Part shown: positions 24,592 through 33,349 of the stretch, piece after piece
Position numbering within the stretch: the stretch's first letter is position 1
Layout of the letters: each line of letters begins with the position of its first letter
Source: Pontibacter indicus
Lineage (GTDB): Bacteria > Bacteroidota > Bacteroidia > Cytophagales > Hymenobacteraceae
Direction: 5' to 3'
DNA: 64,000 nucleotides
Assembly (NCBI RefSeq): GCF_900156345.1
Contig: NZ_FTPP01000001.1
Span: 310,001 to 374,000, forward strand
Notes under the pieces: generated by a model
What the model was told of the DNA's origin: nothing
The model's input: only the letters and a program-made list of their open reading frames with translations
Databases searched by the model: none
Translations under genes and position numbers: made by a program

Positions 24592-25323
24592 CTAAAGCAG
24601 GACGTAGGCCAAAACGAAGTCGCCGATCAGGATGGCGATCACGCTGCTGGTTACGGCAGCCGTACTGGCAGCCCCTACCTCCAGCGCTCCACCTTGTGTG
24701 TTGTAGCCTCTGAACGAAGAGATAGAAGAAATCAGAAAGGCAAACACCACCGATTTGATCAGGGCGAAGGTAATGTTGTAAGGAATGAACTGGTCGCGTA
24801 TACCGGTAATGTATTCCTGCGGCGTGAGTTCACCTGAAAGCGTTCCGGCCAGGTAGCCGCCCAAAATTGAGAGGAACATGGACAAAATCACCAGCATCGG
24901 GAAGACCAGAATGGCAGCCACAACTTTCGGCAGCACCAGGTATGAGGCTGAGTTGATGCCCATCACCTCCAACGCGTCCACTTGTTCGGTTATTTGCATC
25001 GTGCCCAGCCCGCCCGCAATGCTCGAGCCGACCTTGCCTGCCAGCACGATAGAGGTAATAGTGGGGGCCAGTTCCAGGATGGTCATTTCACGCACCATGA
25101 AGCCGATGGTGGAGCGGGGGATGAACGCGTTGTCGAGGTTGTAGGCCACCTGCACACAGGTAACGGCACCGATGAAGGTGGAAACGATGGCAACGATGGC
25201 GATAGAGTTAATGCCGATCAGAATAGCCTCGTCGATGGTGCGGCCGAACAGAATTCGGGTCGACTCTTTGCGGGTGAAAAGGCTTTGCATGAACAGCAAG
25301 TATTTCCCAAAGGATTGTAGCAT
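24592..25323 (-). CDS. MlaE-type ABC transporter permease
   Basis: A 243-residue inner-membrane permease of the MlaE/YrbE family, with about five hydrophobic segments. Typical motifs are VAYNLDNAFIPRSTIGFMVREMTILELAPTITSIVLAGKVGSSIAGGLGTMQITEQVDALEVMGINSASYLVLPK, read in segments around residues 85-150. The second family part GVEVGAAST-like segment (GGALEVGAASTAAVTSS) lies near the C-terminus. The first codon at 25323 is a TTG or other near-cognate; an internal Met 12 (MQSLFTRKE) is a possible alternative. It is followed by the ATPase gene. Substrate specificity is inferred from the family. Confidence 0.88.
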   Translation of the reverse strand: MLQSFGKYLLFMQSLFTRKESTRILFGRTIDEAILIGINSIAIVAIVSTFIGAVTCVQVAYNLDNAFIPRSTIGFMVREMTILELAPTITSIVLAGKVGSSIAGGLGTMQITEQVDALEVMGINSASYLVLPKVVAAILVFPMLVILSMFLSILGGYLAGTLSGELTPQEYITGIRDQFIPYNITFALIKSVVFAFLISSISSFRGYNTQGGALEVGAASTAAVTSSVIAILIGDFVLAYVLL

Positions 25324-25439
25324 ACAAGCGATACGTGTTAAACAAGGTTTTAAACGTGTTTCTAAACAAAAATACTGTTTAAATGCCTATATTACGGTTA
25401 AATTTCGAAATCGTATTACCTTATACCTATATAGAGCAC

Positions 25440-26147
25440 ATGCAGCAGTATATTTTGGTGACAGGCGGCACAAAGGGCATTGGCAGAGCTGTAATTGAGC
25501 AATTTGCCAAGGCGGGCTTCCACATCATCACCTGCTCCCGAAACGAGGGCGACCTGAAAAAGCTGAAGCTGGAGATTGAAGAGCGCTATACCTTCTCAAA
25601 GGTATTTTACCAGGAGGCCGACCTGAGCGACATGAACTCTCTCAAAAACTTCATCAATTATGTGAAAGGCCTGAAGGTAAAGCTCGAGGTGATCGTCAAC
25701 AACAGTGGGCTGTTTATACCTGGCAAAGTGCACGAAGAGGACGATGCGGCGCTGCCAATGATGATCAACACCAATCTGTACAGTGCTTACTACATCACCA
25801 AAGCCTTTGTGCTGGACATGAAAAGGCGCCGCAGCGGCCATATCTTCAACATGTGCTCCACGGCCAGCATCACACCCTATACCAACGGCGGCTCCTACTG
25901 CATCTCAAAATATGCATTGCTAGGTATGTCGAAAGTGCTGCGCGAAGAGATGAAGGAGCACGGCGTGCGCGTAACGGCCATTCTGCCAGGTGCTACGCTT
26001 ACAGCCAGCTGGGAAGGCGTGGACCTGCCACCGGAACGCTTCATGCGGGCCGACGACGTAGCCATGGCCATCTATGGGGCCTATACCATGTCACCGAACA
26101 GTGTGGTGGAGGAGATCTTGATCCGACCGCAGTTAGGAGACATTTAA
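25440..26147 (+). CDS. SDR-family oxidoreductase
   Basis: A 235-residue short-chain dehydrogenase. From MQQYILVTGGTKGIG the NAD(P)-binding TGxxxGIG motif is at residues 8-15, the NNSG segment stands for the usual NNAG, and the catalytic YxxxK is SYCISKYALLG near 155. An upstream in-frame Met (25383) would add an unlikely 19 residues. Substrate unknown; a ketoacyl or keto-sugar reductase is equally possible. A second SDR gene lies downstream, with a repeat-filled 238-bp spacer between, so they may be separate units. Confidence 0.88.
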   Translation: MQQYILVTGGTKGIGRAVIEQFAKAGFHIITCSRNEGDLKKLKLEIEERYTFSKVFYQEADLSDMNSLKNFINYVKGLKVKLEVIVNNSGLFIPGKVHEEDDAALPMMINTNLYSAYYITKAFVLDMKRRRSGHIFNMCSTASITPYTNGGSYCISKYALLGMSKVLREEMKEHGVRVTAILPGATLTASWEGVDLPPERFMRADDVAMAIYGAYTMSPNSVVEEILIRPQLGDI

Positions 26148-26233
26148 GTTAGAAAGTTAGAAAGTTTGGGAGTTAGGAGGTTGAGGAGGTAAATTTATTA
26201 AGAATTCTGAGTCGCGCGAATGACGTTTTGTAG

Positions 26234-26253
26234 GGACAGGTCGCGACCTGTCC
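26234..26253. repeat. perfect 20-bp palindrome, copy 1
   Basis: GGACAGGTCGCGACCTGTCC is fully self-complementary; flanks TAG on one side and GAATCG on the other are shared, inverted, with the copy at 53916. After it (26288-26376) come CAATTTAGCAATCACTC-type repeat arms. Confidence 0.9.
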
Positions 26254-26385
26254 GAATCGTGCACAGAAAATTATTTAACAGATTCTCCTTTATTGAGATG
26301 CAGGTAAACAATCATCAATTCAACAATTTAGCAATCACTCAATCACCCAATCACTCATTCACTCATTCACTCAATCAAAATAACT

Positions 26386-27090
26386 ATGAAACTGGAAAAT
26401 AAGATAGCAGTTGTAACCGGTGTAAGCCGGGGTATAGGACTGGCCACCGTGCAAACGCTGCTGGACAAAGGTATGAAAGTGGCAGGCTGGGGTAGAACAG
26501 CTCCGGAGGTGCAGCATCAAAACTTTGAGTTTGTGGAATGCGACGTACGCCGTATTGACTCAGTACAAATGGCTTACAAGCATACTGTGGAGCATTTCGG
26601 TGGGCAGATCAGCGTGCTGGTGAACAATGCCGGACTAGGGCGTTCCGCTGCACTTGAAGACCAGGATCTGGATGAGTGGCACCTGATGTTCGACACCAAT
26701 GTGCACGGGCTCTTTTACTGCACCAAACTTGTGGTGCCGGGCATGAAGGAAATGGGAGAGGGTCACATCATCAACATCTCATCCATAGCAGGCACCACAG
26801 GTATAGAGCAGATGTCGGCTTATTGCGCTACCAAGCACGCGGTGCGCGGCATCTCACACTCCCTCTACAAAGAGGTGCGCGACTACGGCGTGAAAGTGAC
26901 CTGCATCTACCCTGGCTCCGTGCAAACCAACTTCTTCGACAACATCGACAGCGTGACGGTGAACGATAACATGATGCGCCCCGAGGACATCGCCTCCACC
27001 ATTCTGCACTGCCTGGAGTCGCACGCCAATTACCACCACGTCGACATAGAGGTGCGCCCCCTAATGCCGAAGGGCAGAAAGAAGGTATAG
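26386..27090 (+). CDS. SDR-family oxidoreductase
   Basis: A 234-residue short-chain dehydrogenase with TGVSRGIGLATVQ (residues 11-23), NNAGLGRSA, and YCATKHAVRG with the catalytic Tyr and Lys. SSIAGTTG supplies the Ser. The mid-sequence HIINISSIAG and the C-terminal PEDIASTILHCLESHANYHHVDIEVRP match the broad 3-oxoacyl/sorbitol-type SDRs; its substrate is not evident. Together with the upstream SDR it leads into the gliding genes. Spacers on both sides are filled with repeats. Confidence 0.9.
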   Translation: MKLENKIAVVTGVSRGIGLATVQTLLDKGMKVAGWGRTAPEVQHQNFEFVECDVRRIDSVQMAYKHTVEHFGGQISVLVNNAGLGRSAALEDQDLDEWHLMFDTNVHGLFYCTKLVVPGMKEMGEGHIINISSIAGTTGIEQMSAYCATKHAVRGISHSLYKEVRDYGVKVTCIYPGSVQTNFFDNIDSVTVNDNMMRPEDIASTILHCLESHANYHHVDIEVRPLMPKGRKKV

Positions 27091-27127
27091 CAGATATTTA
27101 AAACAGCTTTTGTAGCTTTGCAGGACT

Positions 27128-27275
27128 TAATTAATGACTAATGACTAATGAATAATGAGGAATTATGAATGACTAATGAATAACAATAATTACTTATTCT
27201 CTGCTATCCATTCATTATTGCTGATTGCTACTCTCACACGCTTCATTACTCATTACTCATTATTCATTCTGAAAA
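27128..27275. repeat. TAATGA-armed hairpin repeat
   Basis: The left arm is built of TAATGACTAATGAATAATGA units and the right arm of the inverse TCATTACTCATTATTCATT units, around a short unique core. It fills the spacer before gldA. Confidence 0.85.
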
Positions 27276-28187
27276 ATGTCAGTTGAAGTAAAGAACCTTA
27301 CCAAAATATTCGGATCGCAGCGGGCCGTGGACGATATTTCGTTCAGCGTGGGGCAGGGACAGATCCTGGGTTTCCTGGGGCCGAACGGTGCCGGAAAGTC
27401 CACGACCATGAAGATCGCGACCTGCTACCTACCGCCTACCACCGGTACCGTGCTCGTGAACGGCTACGATGCCGTGCAGGACTCCATCGCCGTGCGCCGA
27501 AGCGTAGGTTACCTGCCGGAGCACAACCCGCTATACCTGGACATGTACGTGCATGAGTACCTGCAATTCGTGGCCTCCGTCTACGGCCTGAAAGGCAGAC
27601 AGGCAAAGGAGCGGGTACAGGAAATGGTGGAGCTGTGTGGCCTCACGCTGGAGCAGGGCAAGAAGATCGGAGCACTTTCCAAAGGCTATCGCCAACGGGT
27701 GGGCCTGGCACAGGCGCTGGTGCACGACCCACAGGTGCTGATTCTGGATGAACCTACTACTGGCCTCGACCCGAACCAGATCGTGGAGATACGCTCCCTG
27801 ATCAAGCGCATCGGGCAGGACAAAACTGTGATCTTCTCTACCCACATCATGCAGGAGGTAACCGCCATTTGCGACCGGGTCGTGATCATCAACCGTGGCA
27901 AGCTGGTGGCCGATAGCGATGTGGCCAGTCTGCAGGCCGGCGCCCGCAACGAAAAGACAACCCTGGTAGAATTTGAGCAGCCTATCCCTTTGGAGGCCCT
28001 GGAGCAGGTACCGGGTGTGCTGAGTGCGACCCTCGCAGAGGGCACGACTTACCGGGTGGTTTCGCGCAAGGACACCGATATCCGGGCTACTATTTTCCGG
28101 GTAGCCGCCGAGCGCCAATGGCCACTGGTAGGCCTGCGGCACGAAGAAAACTCCCTCGAAAAGATATTCCAACAACTGACGAAGTGA
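27276..28187 (+). CDS. gldA: gliding-motility ABC transporter ATPase GldA
   Basis: A 303-residue ABC ATPase required with GldF and GldG for gliding in Flavobacterium johnsoniae. Walker A is GPNGAGKSTTMK (about 37-48), signature LSKGYRQRVGLAQAL and Walker B VLILDEPTTGLDP. The start MSVEVKNLTKIFGSQRAVDDISF is typical of GldA, and the C-terminal 90 residues match the longer gliding subtype. The gldF partner lies after a repeat-filled gap of 293 bp. An alternative is a generic ABC-2 exporter ATPase, but the gldFG context favours GldA. Confidence 0.9.
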   Translation: MSVEVKNLTKIFGSQRAVDDISFSVGQGQILGFLGPNGAGKSTTMKIATCYLPPTTGTVLVNGYDAVQDSIAVRRSVGYLPEHNPLYLDMYVHEYLQFVASVYGLKGRQAKERVQEMVELCGLTLEQGKKIGALSKGYRQRVGLAQALVHDPQVLILDEPTTGLDPNQIVEIRSLIKRIGQDKTVIFSTHIMQEVTAICDRVVIINRGKLVADSDVASLQAGARNEKTTLVEFEQPIPLEALEQVPGVLSATLAEGTTYRVVSRKDTDIRATIFRVAAERQWPLVGLRHEENSLEKIFQQLTK

Positions 28188-28189
28188 GT

Positions 28190-28480
28190 AATAATGAGAA
28201 ATGAATAATGAGTAATGAATTATGAATAATGATTAATGAAGAATGATTAATGAAGAATGGAATTCAATAGTTAAATTATTAAAGCTAGAGCCAGTATAAG
28301 GTGCAAGCTGGAGTACGGTTAATAACGAGTGGCATAATGTTCATTTTCTTCCACTCACCCTTCCATACCCATTTTCATTAGTGATAATACTTCTACCAAT
28401 ACCCATTATTCATTATTCTTAATTACTCATTCGTCATTACTCACTAGTCATTAATAATTCGTCATTAGTCATTAACATTA
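28190..28480. repeat. TAATGA-armed repeat between gldA and gldF
   Basis: Long TAATGA-type left arm (28190-28262), a unique core of about 110 bp and a TCATTA-type right arm ending at the gldF ATG. It separates two genes whose products work in one complex. No gene is seen in the core. Confidence 0.85.
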
Positions 28481-29209
28481 ATGCTCGCTATACTTAAGAA
28501 AGAATTCAACGGTTTCCTGAACACCCTGATCGCCTACATTGTGATCACGGTGTTTTTGGTGGCGATCGGCATGTTCATGTGGGTGTTCCCCGAAAGCAAC
28601 GTGCTTGATTACGGCTTTGCCGATATGCAGACGCTCTTTAACATGGCGCCTTGGCTGTTTCTGTTTCTGATCCCGGCCATCACCATGCGGACCTTTGCCG
28701 AAGAGAAGCGCGAAGGCACCATCGAACTCCTGCTCACCAAACCGATCTCGGACTTGCAGCTGATCCTGGGCAAATACTTCGCGGCACTTCTGCTGGCGCT
28801 GTTTGCGCTTATACCTACCCTGATCTACTACTATACTGTGTACGAACTCGGCAACCCGCAAGGCAACGTAGACTCTGCTGCGGTGGTAGGCTCATACCTG
28901 GGGCTGGTATTCCTGGCGGGCGTGTTTGCGGCCATCGGCGTGTTTGCCTCCTCCGTTTCCGACAATCAGATCATCTCCTTTGTGATTGCCATTTTCCTGT
29001 GCTACATCTTCTATGCCGGCTTCGAACTGATCGCTTCTATACCTGTGTGGGGCGGAAGCGGCTACTTCATCAGTCAGTTAGGTATAGAGTACCACTATGC
29101 GGCCATCAGCAAAGGCCTGATCGACTCCCGTGACGTGCTGTACTTCCTGAGTGTGATCGCGATCATGATTCTTTCCACCAAACTTGTATTGAGCAGCCGA
29201 AAATGGTAA
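28481..29209 (+). CDS. gldF: gliding-motility ABC permease GldF
   Basis: A 242-residue ABC-2-type inner-membrane permease with about six membrane helices. The first is FNGFLNTLIAYIVITVFLVAIGMFMWVFPES, and the last ends VLYFLSVIAIMILSTKLVLSSRKW. The TFAEEKREGTIELLLTKPISDLQLILGKYF loop is the typical coupling segment of the family. It overlaps gldG by 7 nt. Part of the GldAFG complex, implicated in gliding and possibly polysaccharide or protein secretion. Confidence 0.93.
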   Translation: MLAILKKEFNGFLNTLIAYIVITVFLVAIGMFMWVFPESNVLDYGFADMQTLFNMAPWLFLFLIPAITMRTFAEEKREGTIELLLTKPISDLQLILGKYFAALLLALFALIPTLIYYYTVYELGNPQGNVDSAAVVGSYLGLVFLAGVFAAIGVFASSVSDNQIISFVIAIFLCYIFYAGFELIASIPVWGGSGYFISQLGIEYHYAAISKGLIDSRDVLYFLSVIAIMILSTKLVLSSRKW

Positions 29210-30903
29210 CAGAGCAGGCAACGATCCCTAAAAACAAGCGCAGCCGCGACCTGACCCGCTTTCTAATCGCGCTGGCGGCCATTGTGCTGCTCAACGTGCT
29301 GGCATCCAACTTCTTTTTCCGCCTCGACCTGACCGAGGACAAGCGCTTTACCATCTCGCCGGTCACCAAACAAATGCTAGGTGAGCTACCCGAGCAGGTG
29401 TTTGTGGAGGTATACCTGGAGGGCGAGTTTCCGGCCGGTTTCAAGCGCCTGCAGCAGTCAGTGCGCGAGACGCTGGACGAGTTCCGCATTTACTCAGGCG
29501 GCAACGTGCGCTACGAGTTCATCGATCCGAACGACATCACGGACGAGCAGGAGCGGGCGGCGTTTTTCCAGAAACTGGCACAGGCAGGTATACAGCCGAC
29601 GAACCTGCGTGCCAATGAAGGCGGCAAGCAGGTGGAGCGCTTAGTGTTTCCAGGTGCCCGCGTGATGTACAAAGGCAAAGAAACCGGCGTGATGCTGCTG
29701 AAAGGCAACCTGGCGGCTTCGCCTGATGAGCGCCTGAACCAGTCGGTGGAAGGCGTGGAGTACGAACTGGCCACAGCGATCCGCAAAATGGCTTTTCAGG
29801 GAAACAAGACCATCGGTTACATCAGCGGCCAGGGGCAGTTAGAGACGCAGTATGTAACGGATCTGCTGGGCTCGCTGCAGGAGTTTTACCGGGTGGCCCG
29901 CGGCGAACTCCGCGACATTCCTTCGCTCGAGGGACTGGACCTGATCATCATCGCCAAACCGACGGAAGCCTTCACTGAGGCTGATAAGTATAAGATCGAC
30001 CAGTTCATCATGAACGGGGGCAAGGCCATCTTCTTTGTGGATGCCCTCAATGCCAACATGGACAGCGTTGGGGCTGGCGGCATGTTTGCCATGCCGTATA
30101 ACCTGAACCTCGACGACATGCTTTTCCGCTACGGCGTGCGCCTGAACCCGACCATGATCATGGACCTGAATTCCGGTTTTATTCCGATCGTAACGGGGTA
30201 TATGGGCGAACGGCCGCAGACAGAGATGATCAACTGGCGCTTTTACCCGCTACTCAATACCTTCAGCAAGCACCCGATCACGCGCAATATCGACGCGGTC
30301 TATTCCAAATTTATTGGAACGATGGACACCGTGCGGGCCGACGGCATCCGCAAAACGCCGCTCGTCTATACCTCGGTTTATTCCCGCGTGATGCAGGCGC
30401 CGGTGCCGCTTACGCTTGAGGAAGCCCGTATGGAAGTGAAGCCGGAACAATACCAGGCCGGTCAGCAGGCGGTGGGTTATCTGCTGGAAGGCGCCTTTAC
30501 CTCGCTCTTCCGTAACAGGAGGGCACCTGAAGGAGCGGCCAACCCGCAGGTGCGGGAGCAGGGCGCGCCGACCAAAATAGCAGTTTTCTCGGATGGTGAC
30601 CTGGTGCGCAACGAGGTGAACCCACGCACCGGACAGGCCTACGAACTGGGCTTCGACCGGTATAACAACGTGACTTTTGCCAACCGCGAGCTGGCCATGA
30701 ACACCATCCACTACCTGTTGGACGCTGAGGGCTTGATCAACGTACGCAGCAAAGAAATCCAGCTGCGGCCGCTGGACAGGGTGCGGGTGAAGGAAGAGCG
30801 TACGTACTGGCAACTGCTCAACCTGGTGGCCCCGATCGTGCTGCTGGGCCTGTTTGGCGTGGTTCGCTATTACCTGCGCAAGCGTCGCTACGAACGCTTC
30901 TGA
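29203..30903 (+). CDS. gldG: gliding-motility protein GldG
   Basis: A 566-residue partner of GldF. One membrane helix near the N-terminus (about 20-40, FLIALAAIVLLNVLASNFFFRLDLTEDKRF) is followed by a long periplasmic IFT52/GIFT-like domain, which includes GNKTIGYISGQGQ and FIMNGGKAIFFVDALNANMDS. A final helix (LLNLVAPIVLLGLFGVVRYYLRKRR) anchors the C-terminus. The start ATG sits inside the end of gldF, suggesting coupled translation. Length and layout fit GldG of gliding Bacteroidota. Confidence 0.94.
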   Translation: MVTEQATIPKNKRSRDLTRFLIALAAIVLLNVLASNFFFRLDLTEDKRFTISPVTKQMLGELPEQVFVEVYLEGEFPAGFKRLQQSVRETLDEFRIYSGGNVRYEFIDPNDITDEQERAAFFQKLAQAGIQPTNLRANEGGKQVERLVFPGARVMYKGKETGVMLLKGNLAASPDERLNQSVEGVEYELATAIRKMAFQGNKTIGYISGQGQLETQYVTDLLGSLQEFYRVARGELRDIPSLEGLDLIIIAKPTEAFTEADKYKIDQFIMNGGKAIFFVDALNANMDSVGAGGMFAMPYNLNLDDMLFRYGVRLNPTMIMDLNSGFIPIVTGYMGERPQTEMINWRFYPLLNTFSKHPITRNIDAVYSKFIGTMDTVRADGIRKTPLVYTSVYSRVMQAPVPLTLEEARMEVKPEQYQAGQQAVGYLLEGAFTSLFRNRRAPEGAANPQVREQGAPTKIAVFSDGDLVRNEVNPRTGQAYELGFDRYNNVTFANRELAMNTIHYLLDAEGLINVRSKEIQLRPLDRVRVKEERTYWQLLNLVAPIVLLGLFGVVRYYLRKRRYERF

Positions 30904-30975
30904 TTTTTTTGCCTTGTATGTAAAGAAATTGTGAAATGCCGCCCCGTGTCAGGTAGTTTAAATGCGAAATATTTT

Positions 30976-30983
30976 TAACTTTG
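30976..30983 (+). promoter_or_regulatory. -7 promoter box of dnaN
   Basis: TAACTTTG fits TAnnTTTG, 26 nt before the ATG at 31010; the -33 region lacks a clear TTTG. Confidence 0.55.
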
Positions 30984-31009
30984 TCCAAATAACATTATAG
31001 CTATACATA

Positions 31010-32134
31010 ATGAAATTTATCGTCTCTTCTTCTGCTCTTTTGAAGCAGCTAGCCAGCATAAACGGGGTAGTAACCAACAACCCGGTGGTTCCAATCCTCG
31101 AAAACTTCCTGTTCGAGATCAACAACAGCACCCTTACTATCACAGCCAGTGACCTGGAGACTTCCATGATTACCGAACTGCAGGTAGAGGCGAAGGAGAG
31201 CGGCCGCATTGCTGCACCTGCCAAGATCCTGATCGAGACCCTGAAGAACCTGCCGGACCAGCCGGTGACCTTCACCATCGACGAAGAGACCTATACCATC
31301 GAAATCAGTTCCTCAAACGGCCGCTACAAGCTATCTGGTGAGAATGCAACTGATTTCCCGCGTGTACCTGTGCTGAAAGGCGGTAGTGCCATTGAGATTC
31401 CGTCCAATGTGCTTTCTCGCGCCATCAACAAGACCATTTTCGCAGTTAGCAACGACGAGCTTCGCCCAGCCATGACGGGTATTTTCGTACAGCTGCGCTC
31501 TGATAACGTGACATTCGTAGCTACAGACGGCCACCGTCTGCTGCGCTTCCGCCGTACCGACATCGCCACTGCCCAGGAAGCATCGCTCATCATACCACGC
31601 AAAGCCTTTACGCTGCTGAAGTCTACGCTGCCTTCTGAGGCAACTGCCGTACGCATGGAGTTCAACCAGTCAAACGCCTTCTTCAGCTTCGATAACATCC
31701 GCATGATCTGCCGTCTGATCGACGAGCGCTACCCGGATTACGAGAATGTGATTCCTGTACAGAACCCGAACAAACTGGTGATTGACCGTGCCGCTTTGTT
31801 GAGTTCTGTACGTCGTATCTCCATTTACTCAAACAAAACCACGCACCAGATCCGTCTGAAGCTGTCAGGCTCTGAGTTGCAGGTGTCTGCTGAAGACCTC
31901 GACTTCTCAAACGAGGCAAACGAGCGCCTGACCTGCCAGTACGATGGCGAGGACATGGAAATCGGCTTCAACGCGAAGTTTTTGATCGAGATGCTCAACA
32001 ACATCGACGCCGATGAAATCTCCTTCGAGCTGTCCACACCGAACCGTGCTGGCCTGCTCATGCCGCTTGCAAATGAAGATAATGAAAATGTTCTGATGCT
32101 GGTGATGCCTGTAATGCTGAACAATTACGTATAA
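31010..32134 (+). CDS. dnaN: DNA polymerase III beta subunit (sliding clamp)
   Basis: A 374-residue clamp that tethers the replicative polymerase. Three similar domains of about 120 residues are present; hallmarks are MKFIVSSSALLKQLASINGVV, ASDLETSMIT, LKNLPDQPVTFTI, FVATDGHRLL and the C-terminal LMPVMLNNYV end. dnaN is next to gldG rather than dnaA; no origin features (DnaA-box clusters) are visible here. A dispersed replication gene beside gliding genes is known from other Bacteroidota. A terminator follows. Confidence 0.97.
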   Translation: MKFIVSSSALLKQLASINGVVTNNPVVPILENFLFEINNSTLTITASDLETSMITELQVEAKESGRIAAPAKILIETLKNLPDQPVTFTIDEETYTIEISSSNGRYKLSGENATDFPRVPVLKGGSAIEIPSNVLSRAINKTIFAVSNDELRPAMTGIFVQLRSDNVTFVATDGHRLLRFRRTDIATAQEASLIIPRKAFTLLKSTLPSEATAVRMEFNQSNAFFSFDNIRMICRLIDERYPDYENVIPVQNPNKLVIDRAALLSSVRRISIYSNKTTHQIRLKLSGSELQVSAEDLDFSNEANERLTCQYDGEDMEIGFNAKFLIEMLNNIDADEISFELSTPNRAGLLMPLANEDNENVLMLVMPVMLNNYV

Positions 32135-32156
32135 GAAGATAATTTCTCCTAATGCA

Positions 32157-32192
32157 GAAAGGCGGGCCATTTGGTCCGCCTTTCCTGTTTTT
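32157..32192 (+). terminator. dnaN terminator
   Basis: GAAAGGCGG and CCGCCTTTC form a 9-bp stem followed by CTGTTTTT. Confidence 0.8.
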
Positions 32193-32230
32193 AAAAGATA
32201 CCTCTTCCGTGCCGTTTCCGCGCCTCTAGC

Positions 32231-33271
32231 TTACTTCGCCTGCTGCAGTTTGATGTACACCGGGAAGTGATCGCTATACCCTCCCAGGTATAAGGTATGC
32301 GACCAGGTCTGTCGCGGGGTGTCCTTATACCTGCCGAAGGTGAACTTGGCAAATTCCGGGTCGTGGATTTGGGCCGAGCCGTGAACATAATGCAAGCCTG
32401 ACTGGGTATTCATCAGTGACTTGGAGACCATGATCTGGTCACGCATTTTGTTGTCGTTTCGGGTATGGAAGCTGCCCTTTCCCTGCACAAACCACAGGTA
32501 GAAGGTATTGAAAAGCTCATTCTGATAAGCCGGATTCGGCCGGCCTGTGGCCTTCAGTACCTTTTCTACGCTTGCAGCATTGGGTTCGTCCGCAAAGTCG
32601 CCCAGCACGATGATTTTCGCGTTCTTGTCTGCTTTCTGCTGCGCATCCACTTGCCGACGCAGTTCTGCCGCCGCATCGCGTCTGCGGGTAGCGCCTAGGG
32701 TGGCGCTGCCCCGATCTTCCGGCCAATGGTTCACATACACCGTTACGGGCTCACCAGCCAGCGTTCCTTTCACTTGCAGGATGCCGCGCGAAGCGAAGCC
32801 CTTCTCAGAGAACCGGATGGGCAGGTTGTTATGTGAAGTTGGCTTGAACACTCTTGGATTATAGAGCAGCGCCACGTCGAGTCCTTCAGGATCTGGTGAG
32901 TCGTGGTGGATAATGCCGTAGCGGCGTTTTCGAAGTGGGGAAGATTTCACCAGGTCATCCAGCACCTGGCGGTTTTCCACTTCACTTAGCCCAACCAGAT
33001 CAGCCCCGTTCTTGCCCCCGATGGTTTGGATCACTTGTGCTACATGGCGTATTTTGGTCTTGTACCTGTCCTGGTCCCACTGCATGACCCCGCCCGGAGT
33101 AAAGCCGTCGTCGTCTGTTTTAGGGTCGTTCTGTGTATCGTATAGCTTCTCTGTATTATAAAAAGCGACAGTATGGAGTTTAGGTTTTTTGATGGAAGAG
33201 GTTAAGCTGGCGCATCCCGAGAGGATGGTCAGGCTAAAAAGCAATAAGAAGGTTTTTATTCCGTGGCGCAT
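32231..33271 (-). CDS. endonuclease/exonuclease/phosphatase-family lipoprotein
   Basis: A 346-residue protein with a lipobox, LTILSGC, where Cys20 would be lipidated. The body is the EEP (DNase I-like) fold: VAFYNTEKLYDTQNDPKTDDDGF near the start, LVGLSEVENRQVLDDLV with the metal-binding Glu, VYVNHWPEDRG with His, IVLGDFADEP with Asp-Phe, and SDHFPVYI with the closing Asp-His. Members cleave phosphodiester or phosphomonoester bonds in DNA, RNA or lipids; the exact substrate cannot be told. An envelope location favours nutrient scavenging. Monocistronic, divergent from gldC. Confidence 0.88.
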   Translation of the reverse strand: MRHGIKTFLLLFSLTILSGCASLTSSIKKPKLHTVAFYNTEKLYDTQNDPKTDDDGFTPGGVMQWDQDRYKTKIRHVAQVIQTIGGKNGADLVGLSEVENRQVLDDLVKSSPLRKRRYGIIHHDSPDPEGLDVALLYNPRVFKPTSHNNLPIRFSEKGFASRGILQVKGTLAGEPVTVYVNHWPEDRGSATLGATRRRDAAAELRRQVDAQQKADKNAKIIVLGDFADEPNAASVEKVLKATGRPNPAYQNELFNTFYLWFVQGKGSFHTRNDNKMRDQIMVSKSLMNTQSGLHYVHGSAQIHDPEFAKFTFGRYKDTPRQTWSHTLYLGGYSDHFPVYIKLQQAK

Positions 33272-33275
33272 CGCG

Positions 33276-33283
33276 TAACTTTG
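33276..33283 (+). promoter_or_regulatory. -7 promoter box of gldC
   Basis: TAACTTTG on the plus strand, with a T-run about 20 bp upstream and the gldC ATG 66 nt downstream. It overlaps the first codons region of the divergent lipoprotein gene. Confidence 0.5.
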
Positions 33284-33349
33284 TACTTGGTTTTAGTTTT
33301 CAAGCATAGTACGAGATATATATAGCCCAAAGTTTAAAAAGAAAAGAAA

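Noticed and set aside
30900-31010. Replication origin next to dnaN
   Set aside because: No dnaA gene, no DnaA-box cluster and no AT-rich unwinding region are seen.
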